Below the pieces are notes generated by a model. That model searched no databases. It had not been told where the DNA came from and saw only the letters and a list, made by a program, of their open reading frames with translations. A stretch of 64,000 nucleotides of DNA from Periplaneta americana (lineage: Eukaryota; Arthropoda; Insecta; Blattodea; Blattidae): positions 110,239,834 through 110,303,833 of the forward strand of contig NC_091127.1 of assembly GCF_040183065.1 (NCBI RefSeq). Direction: 5' to 3'. Of this stretch, positions 45,619 to 54,058 are shown one piece after another (position 1 is the stretch's first letter; every line of letters starts with the position of its first letter). Both the position numbers and the translations under genes were made by a program.

Positions 45619-46428
45619 TAAGTATAGGTGTGTGAGACAGTCTTGGGAGTTTGACGCAATATATGTCAATCAAGTTTAAAAATGACGTCACGCTGATGAG
45701 CATCATTCTCGAAGCAGTTGTGCAGTCGAGCAACGAAGCTGTGGTGCAATATTTTCTGCAGCATAGCTGTAGAATATCAGCAATTTCATGGCGGATAATG
45801 GCTTCCAGTTCCTGAATTGTTGCTGGATTGCTTTCAAAGACTCGGGACTTCAAGTACCCCCAGAGGAAAAAAAATCAGCAGCTGTCAGATCCTGTGAACA
45901 TGTCAGCCAATCCACATCACCAAATCAGGGGATGATGCGGCCAGAAAAGAGTTTGCACAATTTTTCCATTGAAATCTGGATGGTGTGTGTTGTTTCGCTG
46001 TTGTGTTGAAACCATGTGGTCTGAGGACAACATTGTAGCGCTGGCATGACAAAGTTTTGTAACATGGTTACATAGCACAGAGCACTCTGACGTGACAGTG
46101 CATGTTGTACCATTGGCATCTTTAAAGAAGTACAGACCGATGATCCCTGACGTACTCGTTCAATACCAGTTAACTTTGGGCTGTGTAACTCACTGATGCA
46201 ATTGCCGCGGGTTTTCTGTACACCAGAAACGACAATTTTATTTATTTAATGACCAGAATAACAAGAAATGTGCCTAGTCACATATCAGGAGGTTGTCGAC
46301 AATTCCTGGATTTGTCACCCACATCTCAAGAAACGTGTTACAAAACTGAACACATGCCAATTTGCAAATCAAGATTTCAGGTATAACTCCCTGTAAAGTT
46401 GATTTGAATAATTTCGAGGGAAAAATTG

Positions 46429-46500
46429 TTCCGGAGCCGGGTATCGAACCCGGGACCTTTGGTTTAACGTACCAACGCTCTACCACTGAGCTACTCGGGA
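46429..46500 (-). tRNA. tRNA-like unit 1 (Asn-GTT-like loop, C33)
   Basis: The fold has acceptor TCCCGAG/CTCCGGA with one mismatch, D stem GCTC/GAGC, anticodon stem TTGGT/ACCAA with loop ACGTTAA, and T stem CCGGG/CCCGG with loop TTCGATA. The loop would present GTT, but position 33 is C instead of U, arguing against a working tRNA. Both internal pol III boxes are intact. Confidence 0.45.
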
Positions 46501-46713
46501 ACTCTAACCGACACCGATCCAATTTTTCCCTCTATATCCACAGACCTCAAAGTGGGCTGACAACCGTCAAGCAACCAACTTCGAGTGCACACTAACTCCG
46601 TGTGACTTAAATTGTGGTTTTCTGTTAACGAACAGTGACGTGTATTATGCAAATCAAGATTTCAGGTATAACTCCCTGTAAAGTTGATTTGAATAATTTC
46701 GAGGGAAAAATTG

Positions 46714-46785
46714 TTCCGGAGCCGGGTATCGAACCCGGGACCTTTGGTTTAACGTACCAACGCTCTACCACTGAGCTACTCGGGA
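46714..46785 (-). tRNA. tRNA-like unit 2
   Basis: Identical in its tRNA-like part to unit 1, 285 bp downstream. Confidence 0.45.
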
Positions 46786-46998
46786 ACTCTAACCGACACC
46801 GATCCAATTTTTCCCTCTATATCCACAGACCTCAAAGTGGGCTGACAGCCGTCAAGCAACCAACTTCGAGTGCACACTAACTCCATGTGACTTAAATTGT
46901 GGTTTTCTGTTAACGAACAGTGACGTGTATTATGCAAATCAAGATTTCAGGTATAACTCCCTGTAAAGTTGATTTGAATAATTTCGAGGGAAAAATTG

Positions 46999-47070
46999 TT
47001 CCGGAGCCGGGTATCGAACCCGGGACCTTTGGTTTAACGTACCAACGCTCTACCACTGAGCTACTCGGGA
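46999..47070 (-). tRNA. tRNA-like unit 3
   Basis: Identical in its tRNA-like part; small differences only in the flank (AACTCAAACCGACACTGATC). Confidence 0.45.
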
Positions 47071-47283
47071 ACTCAAACCGACACTGATCCAATTTTTCCC
47101 TCTATATCCACAGACCTCAAAGTGGGCTGACAACCGTCAAGCAACCAACTTCGAGTGCACACTAACTCCGTGTGACTTAAATTGCGGTTTTCTGTTAACG
47201 AACAGTGACGTGTATTATGCAAATCAAGATTTCAGGTATAACTCCCTGTAAAGTTGATTTGAATAATTTCGAGGGAAAAATTG

Positions 47284-47355
47284 TTCCGGAGCCGGGTATC
47301 GAACCCGGGACCTTTGGTTTAACGTACCAACGCTCTACCACTGAGCTACTCGGGA
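47284..47355 (-). tRNA. tRNA-like unit 4
   Basis: Identical in its tRNA-like part; last of the direct copies. Confidence 0.45.
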
Positions 47356-47662
47356 ACTCTAACCGACACCGATCCAATTTTTCCCTCTATATCCACAGAC
47401 CTCAAAGTGGGCTGACAACCGTCAAGCAACCAACTTCGAGTGCACACTAACTCCGTGTGACTTAAATTATTCAAATCAACTTTACAGGGAGTTATACCTG
47501 AAATCTTGATTTGCATAATACACGTCACTGTTCGTTAACAGAAAACCACAATTTATGTCACATGGAGTTAGTGTGCACTCGAAGTTGGTTGCTTGAAGGT
47601 TGTCAGCCCACTTTGAGGTCTGTGGATATAGAGGGAAAAATTGGATCGGTGTCGGTTAGAGT

Positions 47663-47734
47663 TCCCGAGTAGCTCAGTGGTAGAGCGTTGGTACGTTAAA
47701 CCAAAGGTCCCGGGTTCGATACCCGGCTCCGGAA
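47663..47734 (+). tRNA. tRNA-like unit 5, inverted
   Basis: The same sequence on the plus strand, separated from unit 4 by an inverted junction near 47469. Head-to-head orientation relative to the other four. Confidence 0.45.
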
Positions 47735-48382
47735 CAATTTTTCCCTCGAAATTATTCACATGCCAATTTGTCAGCAGGGGCCATTCATTGCACTACTTGC
47801 AACTTGTAGGCTCGAGTATGCAAATCCAAATGCAAATTCGGTACAAACTGCCACAAGTCATATGCAGTGCTTGCGATTTGCAACATAGTGATCATCTGGG
47901 ACTTCTCTGGATGTCTGCCTGCACAGGTCGACATTTATTCGTGTCCTGACGGTTCAGGATCGTCCAGGAGACTTCTTTTTTTGTACTAATCCCTCCTTGT
48001 ACCACTTGGGCTACCCAGCATCATATGGTATGGCTATCTGGTGCATCTCTACATTGGCCTAGTCAGCAGAAAGCTTGTTGTGTTGCTACAATGGACTTCC
48101 TTTCAAATAAACAGCTTCACTGCGTGAACACAGTCATGCACACTCCACTTATCCATCTCAACTGAACCTGCCACTATTGGTGAACTCATTCCACTGGCCG
48201 GCCGTGAGCACTCACGCACTATTCTGTGTGTGTGTCTAATGCCTACCCACTTCACTTGCGTGATTCGGGTCCTGCATACTGCGGACAGATGACAGACTGT
48301 GACCCATTTTCAATTCACACTATTCTGTTGTTGTAGCCAATAGAAATCGGGCGGTATTTTGGATCACCCAGTATATTACATA

Positions 48383-48633
48383 TGAAGGGTACACAGGAAA
48401 ACGATCAAGGTCCATCAAAAATCGAAATTGAGTTAATAATGCTATCTTATAGTGGCAAGGAAGTACTATCATGTGGTCTAGCTAGTAATAAGAAATCATC
48501 GTTGTTGACATTCTACTACATCAATTTCTATTAAATACACACATAACTAATTGTTAAGTGCTTAAACTTTAAGATTCATTTTCCTCGAAACTTTCTAAAA
48601 TGGACCTTGATCGTTATTCCCGTGTACCCTTCA
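48383..48633. mobile_element. MITE with TGAAGGGTACAC ends
   Basis: TGAAGGGTACAC and a further AACGATCAAGGTCCAT on the left are mirrored on the right, flanked by TA (48381-48382, 48634-48635). 251 bp, no coding frame. It lies ten bases beyond the 5' end of the mariner remnant. Confidence 0.85.
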
Positions 48634-48982
48634 TATGTTAACATATGTTAGATCTACACAAGGGTTTCCTAGTGTAGATGGTTGCCACTGAATGCAGCTA
48701 AGTTTGAAGTTCGAGATCATTGTTGTTGGTGATGTCCACACTGAAATCGCGAGATAGAGTGGATGAACAAACTATGGTTATCAAACAACGTTTATGATCA
48801 AATTGTTTTCCAGTCATAGACATTACATTACATCGCTGTTTACTGTCTGCCCAATAAACTGCGTATATTGATAATGTTAATAGCAGTGGCTATTGCCTGC
48901 CATTTAGCGGCAAAATAACTTTGATTGAGCATGCAGTTTACACAGCTATAGGATGCGATCCAGCAGGCAGTGTGAATAATAT

Positions 48983-49130
48983 ATTTTGCTTTCTGAAATT
49001 AAATTGATCAGTGACATGTAGAAAAGATGTAATACAAATGATGTTTTCTGAAATATAATTGATTAATCTGAAATACAAATGACGCTTTCTAAAATTAAAT
49101 TGACCAGTGACATATAGAAAAGATGTAATT
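48983..49130. repeat. Two-copy local duplication
   Basis: TTCTGAAATTAAATTGATCA..AGAAAAGATGTAAT near 48984 recurs with four or five changes near 49088, about 103 bp apart. Confidence 0.75.
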
Positions 49131-49383
49131 TAGTGAAGAGTACCGATACGGTACTTGTATCATTCAATAGAATGAACTAGTTTAGTAAAGAGTACCAGTA
49201 CAGTACTTGTATCGTTCAATAGAATGAACTAGTTTAGTGAAGAGTACAGGAAGAGTAGCAGAACTTGTATCGTTCAAGAGAATGAAATAGTTTAGTGAAA
49301 AGTACAGTACTTATATCATTCAATAGAATGTTCTAGTTTAGTGAATAGTACTGGTACTTACATCGTTCAATAGAATAAACTAG
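49128..49383. repeat. Minisatellite, five units of 46-58 bp
   Basis: Units start TTTAGTGAAGAGTAC (49128, 49181, 49233, 49291, 49337) and contain TTGTATCGTTCAATAGAATG. Length varies between the GTAC-rich start and the TTGTATC core. Not CRISPR-like, as there are no unique spacers. Confidence 0.88.
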
Positions 49384-49539
49384 TATAACTGGCAGCATCT
49401 TTTATCATCTCAACTTACTGTATTCACTTCAATAAACAATATGTCAAAAGGACTGCAAGAATTGTAGACATACATCCTTTCTTGTGTAGCTTACAAAATA
49501 TTTAAAATAATTATTATAGCTAATTAATTACTTCTATAA

Positions 49540-49800
49540 TAATCCATGGCACCACAGCCCTTGAAGGGCCCAGACCGACCAGTCAGCTGTTGTCCTCACG
49601 TTCACATGCTGAAGCAGAGGAGGACGATCATCCAACCAGAATGACGGTATTGTGTGGTTAGCACGATGATCCCCCAACTGTTATAGCTGGTCTTCGCAAC
49701 TGGATGTCATTACCTATTGTAGCTCCCCAAGTGCATCACCATTCTGGGTGGAAAATCAGTCCCATACACTGGCCGAAATTTCATGAGAAAATATGCAGAA
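49540..49800 (+). mobile_element. Probable SINE-type dispersed repeat
   Basis: GC-rich block with CCATGGCACCACAGCCCTTG, AGAGGAGGACGATCATCCAA, GCTCCCCAAGTGCATCACCA and CACTGGCCGAAATTTCATGA. The sequence matches a repeat body I recall as common in related insects. A tRNA head is not evident. Confidence 0.5.
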
Positions 49801-50039
49801 TAAATAATGAAAGAGTCGGAGTTTCTTTTAGTGTGCAGTCCAGTCATACACAATTTATGCAGTAATTAAAACAAATTTTGTGCAGTAATAAAAGTTAAAA
49901 GACAACAACAGATACTAAGTGAAAGCAATAGCCCTGTAATCATGAAAATTTGCATTGTACAAGTTACACACAGTTACAATAAACAGAAAAGTACAAGTAA
50001 TGTAAAAAATTGTAGCATAACTATGCAAAACTGATGTAA

Positions 50040-51040
50040 GAAATTAACTCGTAACAGCCAACAGTATCTTAGAATGTCTTTTTCTTTGTTTTTGTGCCAT
50101 TATCCTCCTGTGGGCTGTCTCCTTGACGTTTCTCGGCACAGTTGAATATGCCAATGAAGTACTCTTGTTGTGACAGCTTTGGACAATCGTGGGTACGTCA
50201 TTCACACTTCCAGAGCCAGAACAGTACTGCTTCTCGAGGATTCCATTCAACCAGAGTTGGCATGTTATAGTGAACAAGGAAATAAAGGTTCTCAGTTTCA
50301 GTACTCATTCTGGCACGTTTCATGCTCTTCAAGTCAGTATTTGAGCTCACAAGCCAAAAAATCTCCCTTATTGGAGCTACCTTATATTTCAACTTTTCTT
50401 CTCTTGTTGACTTGTTACCGAATAGCAGGTATCTGACAAGGAAACGAAAGCTAGACAAAGACATTATTAGCCTTTATATTTACACCCCTGTGTCATCAGT
50501 TTTCCGGACATCATTTCTATTTTGGTGATTAGCTTTCATAACTCCAGAAAGTACAGCAAACCAAGTTGTAATAACTATCTCTAAAAAAAATTATCTTCCT
50601 CAGACTCAATAAAAAATTTCGTATTTTCTACTACTGGATTGATCATTTCCTTTGTAAAAATGCTTCTAACTTTCAAGTGGCGTTTTCAGTTCTTATACTG
50701 CTCACTTTACGCCAGGAAGATGGGTTATTATGTTTACAGACATAGTTCATATGTTTTTTGAAGGCGCATGCCTATTCCATTTCGTAACTTCATTTTTTCC
50801 ATGTATATTGGATCCCTAACCTAACTAATGTCCTCTACGTCAGACACCTCTTGTTTCTTATCAGAATTCTCATTTTGAATTTCTATCTCATCAACCTTTT
50901 CTTCACATTCGTCATCATAATCACAGACTGCATCACTCTGTAATACAATTTCATCTAACATTTTCCTGAATCTGTTGTTGTTGTTGTTTTCTAATGCCAG
51001 GCGTTTGACAATAAAGTCATTTGACCTCTTGCACTCCAAT
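50040..51040 (-). pseudogene. piggyBac-like transposase remnant (minus)
   Basis: The minus frame at 51039-50821 is acidic (DYDDECEEKVDEIEI), like the N-terminus of piggyBac transposases. The frame at 50464-50198 reads MSLSSFRFLVRYLLFGNKST, REEKLKYKVAPIREIFWLVS and then RMSTETENLYFLVHYNMPTL. This parallels the MS..RF..L....RFDN..TR..R...DKLAPIREIF and T.DE.L..FRG.C blocks. Frames are interrupted and the catalytic region is eroded. Confidence 0.7.
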
Positions 51041-51175
51041 ATATTTTCCTGAATCTTTCAGCCTATCACAGGAATATATGCTCCAAACAAACGAACAAAC
51101 CAATAAACAAACAAATAAATAAGTAAATAAGTAAAAAAAATTAATAAGTAAATAATTAAATATGTAAATAAGTGA

Positions 51176-51180
51176 ATGAA

Positions 51181-51215
<35 letters not shown>

Positions 51216-51217
51216 AG
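51176..51217. repeat. (AAAT)n microsatellite
   Basis: About ten AAAT units, preceded by a degenerate AAAT/AAGT-rich stretch from about 51090. Confidence 0.95.
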
Positions 51218-51235
51218 TGTATAAACAAATCTATA

Positions 51236-51460
51236 ATTGAATAGCTGCCCGGAACAACGTTGTAACCCTCATTTCTCGTAAGTTGACTTTTTCATGAATA
51301 ATGGTTGTTAATGATGCGCTATGTGTAATGCTTGTACTTGAAATCAGCACACGTCTCACTGTCAACCTTGCTCTAAAAAATTAAAAGTGTGTATAGAACA
51401 ATGTGTTTTACCCATTTTCGAAGAATTTCTTATTTGCTGGTTCTGGGCAGCTATTCAATT
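51236..51460. mobile_element. Small TIR element (TTGAATAGCTGCCC ends)
   Basis: AATTGAATAGCTGCCCGGAAC on the left and GTTCTGGGCAGCTATTCAATT on the right are inverted repeats with one mismatch. About 225 bp, no coding frame, target duplication unclear. Confidence 0.75.
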
Positions 51461-51615
51461 GTAAAAAAAAAAATCGTTATTTAAGAAAACTAGGTACCAA
51501 GTGAAATAATTATGACAAAATAGTCTACCTTCCAGTGTTTCTACTAATAGCAACAATGAATACCAGTGATTGTGTGGGACTGTGAGTCTATAATTGCTAG
51601 TTGCTCCAATATCAT

Positions 51616-52757
51616 AAAGTGGGGCTATTCCTAAAGGTTCTTTATTTAGCTTTTTGTAATTGTAAAACTAGTTTTGTCCTGAATATTTTGTTTTCATAAT
51701 TTGAAGTAGGTTGGCCTTAAGATGCTAATCATCAAAATATTTCGTCTTTTAGCCTTCATAGTATTTGAAAAAAGAAATAAAAGGCGCATTTCAGAAAAGC
51801 ACTGTGGTTGGGGCTATTATGAAACTACATTGTTTTTTAAATATAGAACGGTTGTAGATGCTATTCTGGAATTGTTTTTTCATAGATTATTTTATTCTGA
51901 TTAATTTGATATACAAGTCAGTGTTTTCTGTTTGCAGCAATAATGAAATCAAAAGAAAAGTTATTTCTAGAAAAGGTTTTCTCTCAAACTGTTGTTTACA
52001 AATATTAAGACAAAACCTGCAGTTAAAGAGATGTATTGATTGGTACATAAAACAAAATTATATATAAACATAACAGTTTTTAACTTTGCTTGAACTGACT
52101 ATACTTGTTTACGTCACTAAAAATTAGGCACTTCAATGTCGAAAGCAAATTTAATCTGTTCTCCTTGCAGTACAAACTCTGGATCAGGTAATATTTTGAT
52201 GATGTCATTCCTATAAACTGTGTCAATATCAGCTTGAGGGAACTAACTCATATCTGGAACAAAGGCCTAGTCATATGTAAGCATGTAGTAGAAAAGAAAT
52301 TAACTGCCAGCAAGTTATAATAGGTTACATTAAAATGTTTTAAGTCTTACTACATTTTGTGTAGGTTATGTTATTTGTTGAAGTATCCAAATTTTCCATT
52401 TCAGAATAGCCCCATACCATATTTCAGACAAGCTCCCACAGAACATTATTTCTGGTCCATGGATTATAACAATGCTAGAACTATATTATTTATTTTTTCT
52501 TCACACAGAAGTATATATTTGCTTATTCACCTTCAAAAAACAAAAATATTTGTGTCTTTATGACACACACTTAAAAGATTTTAACAGGAGTTTTCCCTTC
52601 AATTTGCTTCGGGATATTTTATTAACATATCATGTCTCTTGCCCAATCTCTATCATGTTAGCAAACTGTAACATATAAGAAATGTGTTTCATTGTTACAT
52701 CCCACATAGATCAAAGAGAATGAAAAATTGGAGCTGTTTTCAGAATAACCCCACTTT
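51616..52757. mobile_element. Possible TIR element (AAAGTGGGGCTATTC ends)
   Basis: AAAGTGGGGCTATTC at the left end and GAATAACCCCACTTT at the right form an inverted repeat with one mismatch. Two further internal inverted motifs (GGGGCTATTATGA near 51813, GAATAGCCCCATA near 52405) suggest rearrangement. No transposase is recognised. Confidence 0.5.
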
Positions 52758-52783
52758 ACAGTACCACCACAGTCTACTATATA

Positions 52784-52964
52784 CAGTCACGAAGCTTGAG
52801 TTTTGAGGGTGCTAGAAAAAATAGATTGAGTTTTGAGGGTGCTAGAAACAATAGACTGTGCCGGTACTATTTTGCATTGCCTGTAATGAGGCAATATTAG
52901 CAATCCTAGTGGTGAGCAACTATCTAATGTTTACATATTTACTACGTATTGAGCTTTGCGACTG
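52784..52964. mobile_element. MITE, CAGTCACGAAGCT family, copy 3
   Basis: Ends CAGTCACGAAGCT and AGCTTTGCGACTG, flanked by TA, with outer inverted flank GTACCA..CACAGTCTA. It contains a tandem duplication of about 35 bp (TTGAGTTTTGAGGGTGCTAG twice) absent from copies 1 and 2. Confidence 0.85.
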
Positions 52965-53348
52965 TATATATTAGACTGTGGTACCACTGCACTGAACAAA
53001 GTAAAACGAAAGAATGACTCATAACAGCTGCTTACAGAAAGGTACTGAAATCACATAATTCCTAAAGTCAAGGATATTACAGAGAAAGATAAAAATAAAT
53101 TCGTGTGGAGTGTGAGTCTGCATGCAACAACTGCAGGATTAAATATACAATTTGGATGTCATTTTCAACATATAGGTTTTCCTTTCAAATATAAACTAAC
53201 ATTATTCTTAAAACTACAAGACGTTACCAGAAATAAAAAGATAACATGATTCTTACAGAGGAACAGCCGTACGATAATGGAAGGGAAAACTTAAGTAATA
53301 GGAAAGAACCTGTCCAAAGCTACTTGATCTTCCACAAATCACATAGTC

Positions 53349-53349
<1 letters not shown>

Positions 53350-53406
<57 letters not shown>
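53350..53406. repeat. (ATT)n microsatellite
   Basis: Perfect TTA/ATT run of about 57 bases. Confidence 0.95.
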
Positions 53407-53407
<1 letters not shown>

Positions 53408-53839
53408 TGATGGTAAACAAAAGACCTCTGATGTTATGTTTGCATTGTCTTGTATTCCAGTAAAATTTGGTAAGGCTGACCACGGTTCTTCATTGTCTTT
53501 GATGGCTGGATGCTGAAGAAGGTAAATCCTTCATCATTCTGACGTCATAGTTATTGCAGACTGTGCAGTGCAGTGTGGTGAATCTTTTTTAATGTTGACA
53601 ATGTGGAAATGTGCTGTTATATAAGTGTCGTGAATTTATCTTGAACATAATTACAGCTTTCTTCCTTTTGTTTCTAAATGCTGTTCAAAGTGTCTTATTT
53701 TCCCAAGACACTATGTTTTTCGGTTCTAATTCAATTTTTGGTCTTGATCTCTCTAAAATACGCAGTTTTCGCCACAGAGAATAAGGCTCTGCCCTCCTTG
53801 AATAGATATCACGCGAAACATATAGAAAGGTAAGGCACC

Positions 53840-54058
53840 TTACGAACTTGGTATCACTTCCCAAAGACTCTGAATAGTAAAGCCATCTTTGAGCTTCTCA
53901 ACAGCCAGTCCTAAGTCTGGACTATATACAGGCTCCCGATCCTTTTCATGTCCGGTATCCGCAAAGTAAGCCACAAATGCATTTGACATTTCATCACCAG
54001 TGTCATCAAACTCCTGAATATCTTCCGTCAGAGAGGATGGCTCAGGACAGGCCTCAGT
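53840..54058 (-). CDS. BBS5: BBS5 last coding exon
   Basis: The acceptor on the minus strand, TATTTTTTTTCTGTGCAG, ends at 54059. 73 codons in phase 0 begin [19 protein letters not shown], continue with the conserved NAFVAYFAD and [14 protein letters not shown], and stop at 53842-53840. The acidic linker before NAFVAYFAD corresponds to the variable linker of the family. Confidence 0.92.
   Translation of the reverse strand, partial: TEACPEPSSLTEDIQEFDDTGDEMSNAFVAYFADTGHEKDREPVYSPDLGLAVEKLKDGFTIQSLWEVIPSS

Larger units (their letters stand above)
46365..47756. repeat. 285-bp tandem array of tRNA-like units, four direct and one inverted
   Basis: The motif AAGATTTCAGGTATAACTCC starts at 46371, 46656, 46941 and 47226, an exact 285-bp period. 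A fifth copy follows in reverse orientation from about 47469. Copies are nearly identical. Each contains a 72-nt tRNA-like segment enclosed by inverted 13-mers GAGGGAAAAATTG / CAATTTTTCCCTC. The array is bounded by identical 14-mers CACATGCCAATTTG at 46351-46364 and 47757-47770, as if the assembly had inserted into the mariner remnant as one unit. Confidence 0.93.
45620..48372 (-). mobile_element. mariner-like element remnant, minus, hosting the tRNA-like array
   Basis: The 5' end is at 48372 (minus) with TACTGGGTGATCCAAAATAC. An N-terminal MDKWSVHDCVHAVKLFI segment is readable near 48160. The C-terminal blocks lie at 46110-45790: MLQNFVMPALQCCPQTTWFQ, ISMEKLCKLFSGRIIP, SQDLTAADFF and SRVFESNPATIQELEAIIRH. 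This is the mariner-like transposase architecture with several stops. The matching 3' inverted repeat is not found. The middle is occupied by the array at 46365-47756. Confidence 0.8.

Noticed and set aside
46365-47756. CRISPR-like or rRNA/tRNA gene cluster interpretation of the 285-bp array
   Set aside because: There are no short identical repeats with unique spacers. The tRNA-like parts have C33 and an acceptor mismatch, and the whole sits in a transposon with a target duplication.
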